Origin: Lucifuga dentata
Lineage: Eukaryota; Chordata; Actinopteri; Ophidiiformes; Bythitidae
Direction of reading: 5' to 3'
Assembly: GCA_014773175.1 (NCBI GenBank)
Contig: VXCM01003538.1
Span: 44,739-108,738, forward strand
DNA: 64,000 nucleotides
Position 1 is the stretch's first letter. Each line of letters opens with the position of its first letter. Of the stretch, positions 13,167 to 25,580 are shown piece by piece. The translations under genes and the position numbers were made by a program. Under the pieces are notes generated by a model. That model was not told the DNA's origin. It worked only from the letters and a program-made list of their open reading frames with translations, and searched no databases.

Positions 13167-13794
13167 TGCTGCTGTGGGTGTATTTTTTTGTCAATAAAAT
13201 GAGCTTGTCCCTGTTTGAAATGCAGCATATGTAGGACATTCTGTACACTCTGAGGCTCATTTTATTTCAGTCCTATTCAGCTGCTGAGCTGAGCTGTTTT
13301 ATCAGGAGTTTTTCTGATTGGGAGCCTCTTCTGGATTGATTTTTGCAGCCCACTTATTTTGATGGATTCCTCTGGGTTGCCAGATCACTGTCAGTGTGCA
13401 TGTCAAAATGCCAAAGAAATTTTAAAAAAGAAATATGTTTACTTTACATTGATTTGATGAAAAATGTCGATGATTAGAGCTTTGATGCGGTTTGGGGCAT
13501 GAATGTTGGCATTTGGAGCTGTAACGCTTCAATGTGCCTTTTCTGATTTTGTATCCCACTCATCTTTTACTTCTGACTGGCAGCTTTGAGTCTCACAGTG
13601 AAAACACAGGAAGTCTCTTGATACTCATATAGCTTTGCTGAATTTTGCTTAGTAATTTTGTGAGTTTCTGAAGTTTATGACAGTTAAAGCTGCTTTCTCA
13701 TTTGCTGTTTGAGGAGACAGCTGGTTTCAGGTTTGCCTTCAAAGCAGCAGATAACAAAAAAGAACAGAAAATTGACATCCCTTTAATATTTCTT

Positions 13795-14090
13795 TCCTTA
13801 AAGGGGACAAGTTACGCCCTTCCTCATTTTTATAGTGTAATATGGTATGGAGTGTATTATTAAAGTAGCAAGACTTGAGGTTGACACTGGTAGAAATGCA
13901 TTCAAGAAGCCAAACCAATAGGTCCCGAAGTGCCCTGACATCTTCATTTTTGATTAATCCTTTACCTCCATAAAAGAGAGGGCTTTTTGGTAAGGACAGA
14001 CTTTTAAAGAGACAGTTCTTAAAAAAAAAAAAAAAAAAAAAAAAGTCTGTTTTCACTCAGTGTACGCAGCAGGAGGGGAGAATAGAAGTG
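13795..14090. repeat. Diverged dispersed repeat (related to 48.7-49.0 kb)
   Basis: It shares the order CTTAAAGGG, CCTCATTTTTA, AGTGTAATAT, ACTTGAGGTT, AGAAATGC and TTTTCACTCAGTGT with 48725-49010. It contains an A homopolymer. It is non-coding and looks like a degraded copy of a common fish repeat. Confidence 0.45.
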
Positions 14091-14226
14091 AATCAATGTG
14101 TTTTTGCACACTGAAGCACTGCAAAAGTTTCAACTTAAATGAAAATAAATGAAAGTGAAAAAAGATCATACAGATATATATATCTATATCTATATATCTA
14201 TATCTATAGATATATATCTATCTGTC

Positions 14227-14885
14227 CAGGGCCGGCCCTAGCCTTTCTGAAGCCCTAGGCAAGTTGTTTGCTGGGGGCCCTCCCATCCAGGGGCACAAGA
14301 ATGGTATTTTTGGTGTGAATGGTCAAGCTAAAACTAATAAATAAATAAAAACATGAATATCTATGGATTACTAAATATTATTTATCATTTTTAATGTTAT
14401 TTCACTCTCCCCAACAGTCAAAATTAAAATGCAAATTAAACACGTTTCAAACTACTGTGGTAATTTCTAATAACGTACAAAAGGGGTGTGGCTACCCTTT
14501 ACCTCCCACTCTACAGTATTAATTTTACATCCCACAATTCCCCAGCCCACTCCATAAACATCTCTATGAGCCTCATCTTAACTAAAATGTAATGTCAAAC
14601 CATAATATGCATAAATTCCATGTTACATTAGTTCCGTGCTGAATAAAGGTGAACACATCTTTAATGAGTTGTCTAAGTATATTGAGCTCTATATGTACTT
14701 TTCCCATTTCTATCAGGTAATCTAGTTCACAAAGTTAGCACATATTTAGTTACATCTCTGCAGCTCCTGAACTTATTTATCGCTAATGAAAGTTCACTTT
14801 AGTTTCACTCTTGACGTGGGGGTCCCCTAGTGGCCACGGGGCCCTGGGCAACCGCCTAGTTTGCCTATGCCACGGGCCGGCCCTG
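14227..14885. mobile_element. hAT-type MITE with GC-rich ends inserted in a tetranucleotide repeat (659 bp)
   Basis: The terminal inverted repeats are CAGGGCCGGCCC and GGGCCGGCCCTG. The flanking 8-mers TATCTGTC and TGTCTGTC differ by one base, which is consistent with a hAT 8-bp duplication but weak because both lie in TATC/GTCT repeat DNA. The interior is AT-rich and non-coding. CAGGGCCGGCC ends are common among animal hAT MITEs. Confidence 0.78.
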
Positions 14886-17130
14886 TGTCTGTCTGTCTAT
14901 CTGTCTGTCTGTCTGTCCTTTAATTACAGTGTAATTGACCTAGAAGATTCCAACTCCAAATTTGTTGCATATTTTGTTTAATAGACAAATTGTCATATTT
15001 TAAGTTATCATACTAATTATCTATGTAGTATCTACTACTACTTGTAGTATGTACTATCTATAGTAGTTATCTACTATTATATTACTTATCAAGCACATGA
15101 TATCACAAGTAGAAATGTGCATTAATCATTATTACAGTGACACATCTGTTTTAGCATGTAGCATTATTCTGTCCAATTTTTCAGCATTTTTGACATTTTT
15201 CAGCCCAATATATTGTGCAGATTAACATCAAACTACAGTTTTAGCATCATTGAAATACGATTTCACATCATCGATGCAGTTTTTACTTTCTAACCATCAA
15301 ACAATTAGCCTCCAGATATATATAAAGATGTTATAAATTATAAATACAGTTTACAAATGTATGTTCATAGATCTGTAACATTGGTATGTATCAGTCACAT
15401 CCAGCTGACATCTTATTGTATGTCTTCTTTCCAAAAATCTAAGTAAATGCCATCCTTCCTCAACCTCATCATATATTTTCCACTGGATTTATCTTCCAAC
15501 TGTGATTTTTTTTGTTTTTTCACTTTTAACAAGTGAAGAGAAACTGCTTCCTCTCCCATTCACAGAAAGCTCCACTGTGAGTAAGTAACCTTTAATTTGT
15601 ACCTACACATTTAACATCCTTGCTCATCTCTGCTAATGTTGTCCCCTGAATTACCCGTCTTATCGCTACACCGAATATTCGTTTTAACAAAATATCCAGT
15701 GTCTAACAATGCCTAACGTAGCCTCTACTGGCATCTGCTTAAAAGAAAGCATGTCAGTTAGAGGCCTTTTCCTTGTGTTAGTCATAAAGGATTGTGCCAC
15801 AGTGACAGACTGGATGCTTCACACCATGCTGGTTGGTGTCTGTAAGTGAACGTGTGCGTGTTTCGTGAACGTGTTCTTTTGTGGTAGGAAGCAATGGCAG
15901 TTTCGTGTTTGTTTTCTTCCGGGGGGGGGNGGGGGGGGGGGGAGAGACGGAGAGAGACAGAGAGGCTTCATCAGGGCTCAGTTCTGAAAATAAGAACACA
16001 ACATGTTCCCCTTTTATTGTTGTGCCTTTCCTATTTTTCTAAAAGTCCGTAGGTTTTTTATTTATTTATTTACAGTGACTAGCACACGCTGTTGTCCTAA
16101 AACAATACGTTGTGGTTATATTTATAGTGACAAGCCACTGCTGTGACAAGCAATCCTACTCTAGAAAGACCACAATATAACCATGTTTTATAGCGAGAAA
16201 CCCACCCCATCTCTTGTGTTGCATTTATAATTCCACCGGGAAAATAGCGAAATTCAATGTAATATTGCAGTGACAATTGCCCAACCAATGCTATTCCAAA
16301 GAAATCCGACCAGCATTTCTCCTTCTCTCTTTGGCGTTGACTTTGACATCATTCATGATCTGGGACCATGCAACACCAAAGGATGCATAATGTTGTAAAT
16401 TGTCCAAATTTACAACATTGAGGGTAAATTTTGCAATTCCCGAAAAGCTGAGATGAAGGGTTTCTACAGGACATTGGTGATAAGTTAGTTGCTCCAACGG
16501 TGACGAGACGAGCGTGGTCTCTTTCATCAAGTGAAATGATGACGCTGTAATTTTTCTAGGTCAAGGCTGTTAACGACATATACGAGGAAGCAATGAGAGG
16601 AGATGTGAAGTCAGATGGTTAGAGAGAGACAATGGGGGAAAATAAACAGACAGAAAGACAAAGAGAGAAAGAAACAGAGATGTGGACCATAAAGTGTGTA
16701 TATGTGTGTGTGTTTGTGTGTTCTTGTTCAATAAGAAACTGTGACACAGATAAGTGCTCATGTGTGACAGATTGCTTCTTTTGAGCACAGTGGCCCTGTG
16801 CCTCTCGCAGCTTCCATTCACAGTAACAACATGTCAACAATGAGAAAAACAACCCGATACCTCATGGCGTCGGTTATGCTTCATCATTTCAATAACATTT
16901 TTTTATGTTTGAACCTAAGGATCTGTTGCTATGAGACCAAACCGCTTTGTGGGAACACTTGGCCTAAAAACATCCACCATGTGTCTTCACCTGGATAGAC
17001 GTCTTTATATCTGTGTCCACGTAGCTCTTTACTGTGTCCTTTTATGCCTGTTGTCTGGGTAACACTTTGTTCATTCAGTATGGAAGCATATAAATAATTT
17101 CACAAAACAAAAATCCCGTTGCATTAGGAT

Positions 17131-18364
17131 TAGGGCTGTAACAATATCAGATTTTCACTACACGCTTATCATGGCCAAAAGAATTCATGAAAACGATAGC
17201 ATCGCGATATCTAATTTCTATAGATATTGTGATATTCATAGAAAATTTAAACACAAATAATGCTATCAGTCAAATTCATCTCTAACTTTGTTTATTGTGC
17301 ATTTTGTCTCTTTTTTGGCAAATGAATTACACTCAAAATAGGAGTGTAGGGAGGTGGAGAGTCTGTAACCATAACTGCACAAAAGCTACAAAAAGAGCAA
17401 TTACACTTAATGAATCGTGTAAAGGCAAACAGATGAACTGATAAAAGATCCACAAGGCCTAATACATCAATACAATGTCAACTGAAACAAAATCACTTGC
17501 GGGGAGGGTAGTAGCATTAGCTGACATGAATCCCTGGCTCTCTCTTGCTTTTTTGACGCTGCTAACAAATCAGGAGAAAGAAAATCCTATTAAGTCCAAC
17601 ACCATGCTAACTTAGCTTTAACAACACAGCTAAGACCTTAATGTAACATTTCCCGTTTTAGGGCTAGCAAGCTAACTGCAACTTACTCTCTCTACCGTGA
17701 AATCTGCAGGATGATGGAGGTGAAGGTGGGTGAACAGGCTGGTGGTATCGCTCCCTTTTGTGGTTACTGTCGATCGGCATTTCCTGCAGACTGGGGCGTC
17801 TACGAACACCCTGTCTTTTTTACAGAATCCAAAAAACTTCCACACTGGCCAGCTAACTTTTTTCGGGTTAGGTTAGAGTGTCTCGCTCTCGTCTGTCATC
17901 TCCTCCTACATGATTTTGCATGGCAGTAGTAGCCACACACTGTGGTAGTAGCTAGCTAGCTAGCTGGTTACTACATCATGGCATCACATCACGTACATGT
18001 GTGTGGGGGGTGGGAGTGGAGGGCATTGTGGGAGGGAGACAAAGCGGGAACGGAAGGAAGTGGAAATGATTTAAGAGGTGCTGGATTATTTACATGATAT
18101 TATCATATATGTATTATTAATATGATATCAATATTCCATTTTTTAAATATCACAGTTATTGTCAATACCAGTATATTGTGACGGGAGCGTATCTATGTTC
18201 CCGGGGTCCTATGTTCCCCAGTTCAATATTCTGTTAACGCACATTAAGTGTGCGTTAACAGAATAACCTTAACCCTAACCCATTATGTGCTCTATTGTGC
18301 TATATTGAGCTGGGGAACATAGGACCCTGGGAATGTAGGAATGACTCCTATCGCCTCACCCCTA
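17131..18364. mobile_element. hAT-type non-autonomous element, 1.23 kb, with perfect 8-bp target duplication
   Basis: It begins TAGGGCTGTAACAATATC and ends CTCACCCCTA. It is flanked on both sides by ATTAGGAT (17123-17130 and 18365-18372), an exact 8-bp duplication as made by hAT transposases. Short imperfect terminal repeats (TAGGG and CCCTA) fit that superfamily. I find no transposase frame, and the interior is AT-rich. A palindromic repeat (about 18184-18348) is lodged near its right end. Confidence 0.8.
18184..18348. repeat. Palindromic repeat, copy 2, with a perfect 16-bp hairpin
   Basis: Nested inverted repeats are present. The outer pair is CCTATGTTCCCCAG with CTGGGGAACATAGG. The inner pair is ATTCTGTTAACGCACA with TGTGCGTTAACAGAAT around a 5-base loop. 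It shares its core with the copy at 3.2 kb and sits inside the hAT-type element, so it is probably a small foldback transposon. Confidence 0.75.
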
Positions 18365-19249
18365 ATTAGGATCTTGAGCGTTTTTGCCTGGAACTTTTTC
18401 CAGAACCTTTTCAGGAACTGGGGGATTTTCCATTGTTTTGCGACAAGGAACCAGTTTTGCTATCAGAACTCCTGAGTTCCCGAACCAAATTTTAGCTACA
18501 GGATAAGGTCTCTCTGATTCAGCAAGTGCTGGGTGGAGCTGACAAGTCTGAACATTGATTGGTTAGATTTAAATCCCACTGCACTTCATAAGAAGCAGCA
18601 ACTTTCCGACAACTTTCAGCAAAAAGACGCCTTGCAAGGCTTGTGTGGTGTTCATTGTGCAGGGCCACAAAGGAGAACTTTTGTTTTTGTTTTTTTTTTA
18701 CTTCTGAGTCCTGCTGCTGGTCATAATTGGTCCAATTATTACATGGCTGGTTGAGCTCTGCCCGCTGTCCTCTCATTGGTGACCCACCATCCATGTGATA
18801 TTTGGGCCAGGGAGTGGTATCAGAAGTAGAAAAGATAGTTCTTAAGAACGATAGTGGGTGTTGTGTTCTAGGACATATTCACCAGCCTGTTCTTTCGTCT
18901 TTCTGTTTTTGTAGTGTACTAGCGCTGGAACAGCAAGACTTCAAGTCTTTCAAAAATTAGGTGAAATTACACAAAACTGCAGACTGATGATCTCAATGCT
19001 GAGCTCCACATTTTTTTTTTTTTTTTTTTTTTTACAAAAGCCCTTCTTTGCCTTTCAGCTCTTCTCCTTTTGATGTTAGCAGTTTTCTTTCAAAAGTTTG
19101 AAATTTTCTCCTCTAGATCGCTTTATTTTTCAAAATGGAGATATTCCCAAAACCACAAAGCAAGACAAAGAAAATCTCCCAGACTCCCTTATGCTTTGCC
19201 TGGTCTTCAAGTAATCACTGCAAATGTTCCATCTCTCCCTCTTCTGAAT

Positions 19250-19415
19250 AGCTAAATCATATGATTTACCAATCAAGACCAGGGAGCCAGCAACTTCTGA
19301 TCAACTGAACACACCTGATTGATCGAGCCAGGCGTGGGTAGAGCAGGGAGAGATGACAAATGTGTAATTTGGTGGTACCTGAGGACCAGGATTGAGAACC
19401 ACAGACCTAAATAAT
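19250..19415. repeat. Dispersed-repeat terminus
   Basis: The stretch ending GGACCAGGATTGAGAACCAC resembles a terminal sequence that recurs widely in fish transposon copies. This is recollection only. No partner end was located with confidence. Confidence 0.35.
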
Positions 19416-20283
19416 GCCATATTGACTGAATCAGGCAAACAGAAAGAGTGTGCTATGTTATTTGCTCTGTTTATTTCTATTGTTAGTCATGATTTAGTTG
19501 AATGATAATCATTCATTGCATCCTTGTATTAAGGCGTTCAAGGATGTTCAAACACATTCTTGGTTTGCAATTACTCCATTATGTGTTATCATAATGAAAT
19601 GCCTCGATTGCATATTGTTTACCTCATCTGTGGCTGTCGGTAGCTTTATTTAGAAAAGACTGTGATGAATATTTGGGGAGGGATGGAGGTTCTTGAATTA
19701 CTTCTCTCAATAAGTGCAGTTTAAATGTGCATAAACAAGAGCTGAGAGTCATTCAGACCAAAATACTTAAGAGCTCTAACACCTAATTTAGCAGTCGGAC
19801 ACCATTTAGAGGAATTCAGCAGCTTTAACTGCAACTTTGAGGTTGTTATTTTTTAGTTTATTCGGCAAACACATCCAACAATGCATGACCTTTTGTAATG
19901 AGGAAGAGAGGATGGAGCACATAATTTGCTGTGAGCAGTAAGATCTGTCAAAGCAGTTTCTCAAGCTAATCAATATGGCTCATTATTTTTGGGTTTTATT
20001 TTGGTTTTTATTTTGAATATTAAAAAGCATTGCAGTGGAAAAGTCGATTATAAAATGTCACGGTGGAAATTAAATCATAAAAATAGCACGCGGACCTGTT
20101 TCCCAGTAGACATTTTGTCAAACATGTGGAACAAATATCAATAAAAATGACTAAATTCCATTAAGCTGGACTGGGGCTGGTATTGTTTCTTGTTGGCTTA
20201 CTGGCAGAGCTAAATGGAATGCAGCCATTGTTAATGTTATTAGTTACATCTGCTTCTTCTCTGTGACAAACTGTACTTACGCT

Positions 20284-20679
20284 CAGTAAGTTTACATGTA
20301 AGTTAAAACTATGATTAAATTCAGATTAAGGCAATAAATGTTTTTTTATTTTCCAAACATTGTATAAACACCATAAACACCAACTAGACTGAAATGGGCA
20401 TAAATTGGAGTAAGATAACTCCAAGTATTATATACAGATTATGCAACTGTAGATAGATTTTTTTTTTTCAGGCATGTAAATGTGAGAAATGGAGTAAACA
20501 CCTCCGTCTGCATTTCCTCACCTGATGGACTCTCGTCATACTCCGATTATGCAACATGTATAATCATGGAACCACAGAATCCTATCCGTTCTATCCATCT
20601 ATACATCTCACTTGCATTACTGCATTAATTGGAGTACAGACAAATAATCAGAATCAGGTGCATGTAAATGTACTGACTG
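20284..20679. mobile_element. Short inverted-repeat element (about 400 bp)
   Basis: The ends CAGTAAGTTTACATG and CATGTAAATGTACTGACTG are imperfect inverted repeats. Related sequence occurs at about 25285-25580 (more decayed) and at 63709 to the window end. It is non-coding, and its superfamily is not assigned. Confidence 0.6.
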
Positions 20680-21243
20680 TAAGGCTGCAAACTGGTTTTC
20701 CCTAAAACTGATACACATCATCCTGCAGCATGTGAACACAAATAACACAAATTGCTATTAAGCTGCTTGGACAAAGAAGCTAGAAGGACTCAACATGAAT
20801 GCAATACTCATATTAAGAGGGCAGTGAGAGAAGGTTGGAGACCAGAAAATGTAAGAAAGAGGCTCCTTTCAGGCATTGGGAGCCTAGCTTTGTCCTCTAG
20901 TGACTGAATGGACTGTTTTCTGAATCCACCATACCAAGAGGAAATAGTGAATGATGCAATAAAAAGCAAGAAGCTCACATTCAGCTCAGGCTGGCTAATG
21001 AAGCTGGAAGCAGCAGTTGTTCAGATGTGAGCTGTTATGGATTTTTAGACTTTTTTTTTTTTTTANTTTTTTTTTTTTTTAACTAGATTTTAAGTGAGTT
21101 ATTACTTAAATCAGGCCATAAAGTGTTAATGTGTACTTGGTCAGAGAGTTAGCTATTTCATAATTAAAACAGAGTTCTTCAGAGATACTTAGATTTTTGT
21201 AGAATCATTCACTACGGGGCCCATTTCTGCTTTTTTTTTTTTT

Positions 21244-21287
21244 NNNNNNNNNNNNNNNNNNNNNNNNNNNNNNNNNNNNNNNNNNNN
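21244..21287. other. Assembly gap (44 N) between poly-T and an AG repeat
   Basis: A run of 44 N lies between a T homopolymer and an (AG)n microsatellite (21288-21343). It is the only multi-base gap. Other lone Ns sit mainly in homopolymers or dinucleotide runs, for example 12939, 15930, 24617, 29995, 30188, 55038 and 60110. Confidence 0.97.
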
Positions 21288-21346
<59 letters not shown>

Positions 21347-22463
21347 CATTATGCCTTTTTTTATGTGGCCCATATTCGATACCAGTTTTTACAAGGTTTG
21401 GAACTCAAAAACCTCAAAAACCATGCAAACAAGTTGCAGCGATGGATGCAAATGAGACAGCAGAGACAGTTTACTTTTCTAGTTTAAGGCAGAGAAGACG
21501 GATTAGAGAAGTCGTTGTTGCAATAATCTCCACTGCTTCAGTTTATAGGGATTGATTTATTGATTGATCACAGGTCAGTGGCTTCGGTGCCACATTTTAT
21601 GATGCAAGTGGGAACAGAAAGGAAATTCCAATCAGTGTGTTTAGATGACAGGAGATATCTGATGCATTACAGATTTAGTTTCTCATATGAGTGCGGCTGA
21701 TAGCAGATATGAGAATTCCACGTGTTATTTTACAATTTACCTGTTCACAGCGAATATCAGGTACGTGTCACATTTGAGTATAAAATTGTAATTGGATTAC
21801 TTGTACCTGCCAGTATAAATATGGCTTATAAGATGCAGCTTACCCTGCTGTAGCTGTGATCACATGAAGACATGGTGAATAAATTAATTCCTTTGAAACG
21901 TTAAATTTGACTTTGTATAGTTAAACTAAGCAATAGTGATCCCATTGACATCCATTAATTGAGCTACAGTAGGCTAATGTACCATTCTGCATACCTTTAA
22001 GCTGCACACAGAGACATAAACATGGTTCACTAGCGTTACAAGTTGCACCAGAATTATAATTCACTCCACAACACCCTCAGCTCCTCGTATAATTTTCCTG
22101 TTGTTGCATAGTTGCGTCTATTTTTTGCTGATACAATATGGTTTTAAACTGCTGATCAGACTGTTTTAAGACAACAGGGTCAGCCCATTAGCCAGCAGCT
22201 CAGATTGATGTTGAATACAGATGTTATTGGGTGAGATGTGGCATGGTGTGTGTGAGTCTAAATGTTTCTGAAGGGGACTCAAAGTGTGTATATCAGGGAA
22301 TGAATCAGAGACACCAGACTGGAGTAAAACACTGAGTCTGCTGGAGCTCTGTGACAGGAGGAAAAACTTAATAAACCTGTTATCTTTGCTTCTTATAACT
22401 CAAGTCACCTTTTGGTTGAGGTATTCCTACATGAATAATACTCAGGCTCCTTTACACGTTGCA

Positions 22464-23470
22464 TTAAAGGACCATACCGGCGATCGTGCATGTTTGAGGT
22501 CAATACAGACAACCGCATACATGTTACGTTAAACATACATGTTAAACATAAAACTGTATTTTAGTTTTCCTGTTAATTTTTCAAATCCTCTAAGCTTTTA
22601 AAATCAAATGTTCAGGTGGTACAACCGCTTTAAAATTCAATGTTTTGTCTTCTAGCACTTATGCACGATGAAAGAAGACATGGTCGTTTTAATTTCTTGG
22701 TAAAAGCTGTCTTCCCCTGGGACTATATTTCCTGGCAGAGACAAACATTGTCTTGTGTGCAGCTCCATGTTGAATCGCTTAAAGGACCATACCGGCCATT
22801 TTGCATTTTTGACCCTAATATATTCAATTTCAGTTCAATTCAACACATGTTAAGTTACTGAAAACTATTTCCCAAAGGATAAAACCGTATTTCAGCTTTC
22901 CTGATATTTTGCAAAATCTCTTAATCTTTCAAAATCAAATATTCAAGTGATACACCCACCTTAAAAATCCATGTTTCTCCTGCTAATAGTTATGCAGCCT
23001 TAGGAAGCCATGGTCATTTAAATTTTTCAATAAACAGAGGTCTTCTTTTGGGACTACATTCCCCGGTGGAGACATACATTCACTCCGCGCCTTTTATTGC
23101 ATTTAAATGCTAAAATTACATAACTTCTAAAACAAGTATCAACAAGTTGATTTTAATAGCGTACCAGAATGAACTGAAACCAATGGCGGTCTGGAAGGTA
23201 GGAATTTTATTTTTTTAATTCACCATTCCAGTAGTATGCTTTGGGAAATGATTGTCAACAAGGTTACGTGAAATGAAAATTGAATATATTTGGCTCAAAC
23301 ATCCTTTAAATAAAGTTACTTCAACAAAAAAAAAGTTATTCAGTATTGATTACTTGCCTGAAATGTATTTCAAGTCTCTACAAGTTGATTTCATAGCGTA
23401 CTGGAATGAACTGAAACCAATGCAGTCTGGAAGGGCTCAAACATGCACTATCGCATGTTTGGTCCTTTAA
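22464..23470 (-). mobile_element. TTAA-target MITE, outer copy, interrupted by a second copy
   Basis: It starts TTAAAGGACCATACCGGC and ends TTTGGTCCTTTAA, the terminal inverted repeats of a family with at least six copies here. A second member (22779-23309) lies inside it. Without that insert the element is about 480 bp and lines up with the 12.6 kb copy. It has no coding capacity. Orientation is arbitrary and set by comparison with the 27.1 kb copy. Confidence 0.82.
22779..23309 (-). mobile_element. TTAA-target MITE, inner copy nested at a TTAA
   Basis: It is bounded by TTAA at 22779-22782 and 23306-23309. The outer element reads GAATCGC-TTAA on the left and TTAA-ATAAAGTTACT on the right. 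The unbroken copy at 12.9 kb reads GGATCGATTAAATTAAGTAACT at the same place, so a single TTAA there has become two. This is what a piggyBac-type TTAA duplication would leave. The right terminal repeat has lost about 19 bases. Confidence 0.82.
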
Positions 23471-25284
23471 ATTGCGATCTATAGCCAGATACAGATAAGG
23501 AAAATACATGTTAATGCAAAGCATAAATGCTGGAAGAACATACCAGGATCAGAATGCGATTCTCACTTTGGCTCGCATTGTGATCAGATCTCAGTCATAA
23601 CTACTCAGGTGGAAATATGATCCATACAGCTGCGACACATTGGCGAGATCAGATCAGCCCACAAGTTGAAAACATCACCCCTCTTTGACCTTATCGCTCG
23701 CTTTCATTAAAGTTATTAAAGTCAGAGTTGCAACTTGTCGTAAATTTGTTCCTCCACCTGAGATACAGACAGTGAAAGCCCACGTAAAAAAGCTCTTATA
23801 GTTTTTAAAAAAGAATGCAGCTCATCTAAAAGCGAGAAGGAAACCGAGGCTTTAACAGCAATGACCTGCCTACTGAGATCTGAACACAAAGCAGATAATA
23901 AGATCACATTTAAATAGAAGGCATAAACCTGAGTTTAGTTACAGCATTTACTGTGGACTGATTTGATGTTCAGGTTGAATGTAAATGTTCCGTGGTTCAT
24001 GTATTCATAATTGATCGACGTTTGCAGGTAATATTGGATTAAAAGAAAAGCAACTCTGCGTGACTCCTGCAGATAGAAGGAGTTTGTGTATGCGTATGTC
24101 AAGTACACGTTTATCTTTACAGCCTAAATATATTTGATTTATACAAGTGCACATCTGCATGTGAATCTGGCGTGCTCTTGACTGTTTTGTCCTCTCGTGA
24201 CATTGTGCCATTCCACTTCGATGCCTGATTGGTCAACAACTCTCTCAGCAGGCGGGATGACGTCTCTCACTCCAGGAGGGTTTTTAGCGTGTGTTTGGCT
24301 TGTGTACTTCTGCATCAGTGTGTTATTTTGGTGTGGTTCACTTGACCACAAATGTTATACTCCAAGGCATTTCTGTCAAAGGTATACACACACATACAAC
24401 ATAAAGTATACACACTTACACGCACACACACGCATATAGAAGCATGGACTAATTTGCAGCTGGTGAGCAGTAAACTAATCTGGTTACAACACAGTAGGTT
24501 AATTAGCATAAAATGAACTAGCCTCACTTACTGACCACCTGTACACTTTCTCACACACACGACACACACACACAGACACATGCATGCACACACATAAAGA
24601 CAGTGGGGGGGGGGGGNGGGGGGGGGGGGCAGTAAAATGGTGAAATTACTCCTAAATCACCATCTGTGATAGAAATACTTTTACTTCTCCCTTGTGAGCC
24701 ACAACAAGGATTTAACAGCGTGTTTGACTGCTACAATATTGCTCGGATTTACCTGCTGTTTTCTCTGCTATAAAACGGCTTTGGCTTCGTTTAGTGCTGT
24801 AGCGTTCGTTGAGGAGGTGCCCCTCTGCGGGGGAGGTGGGCACACTGTGATCACAGCCTCCAATATGTCAAAAGTAATTAGGCTGATCGGTGAGTATACC
24901 CTATTATGCACCGAGAAGTGTGTGCTGTGTGCTGTTAATTAGACTGATGAGTAGATATGGCCGACAAAGCCAAGCGTCGGCCATCAAATACACAGCTGCT
25001 GCTGTTCTGATTAGATTTCTTTCCTTTTAAACAGAGAAATCACAAGGCATGTTTGCAGATTGGACTTTGGAAGGTTTAGGGATTAAAAAGAAGCTATGTA
25101 TTTTCTTTGTGTTTATTTTGAATATTTATAGAGTAAGGAAAACCTAAATGACAAGAAAATCCAGGTGGAAAATGAGATTATTAAAAACAATGCAAACACT
25201 AAGTAGTTTTACAGTTTCTTTTTTAAAAAGAATTATTTGATGAACAGCTTTTTCTCTGTTTTTCTTTTCACTTCTATTACACGA

Positions 25285-25580
25285 TTAATCAGCTTTTTCA
25301 AATGTTGTGTAAACACCGCAATTACAATGAAATCAACGTAAATTGCAGTATGCTTCCTCTGAGTAACAGACGTTTTCCAATTGCAGATTGATTTATTCAG
25401 TCATGTAGTCTATAGTACATACAATAAGCCCTCCGTTTGCAGTTCCTCACCTTTTGGACCCTCCACAAACTCCTATTCTGGAATCCTATTAATTCCAACC
25501 GTTTATATGTCTTACTGACATTTTTGCCTTAATCGCAGAACAGACAATATATTGTGCATGTAAATAAACATACTAAGTGA
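25285..25580. repeat. Decayed relative of the 20.3 kb element
   Basis: It shares blocks with 20284-20679, such as TGTGTAAACACC, CCTCCGTTTGCAGTTCCTCACC and a right part GTGCATGTAAAT. The ends are no longer clear. A further very weak relative may lie at 43015-43330. Confidence 0.45.
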
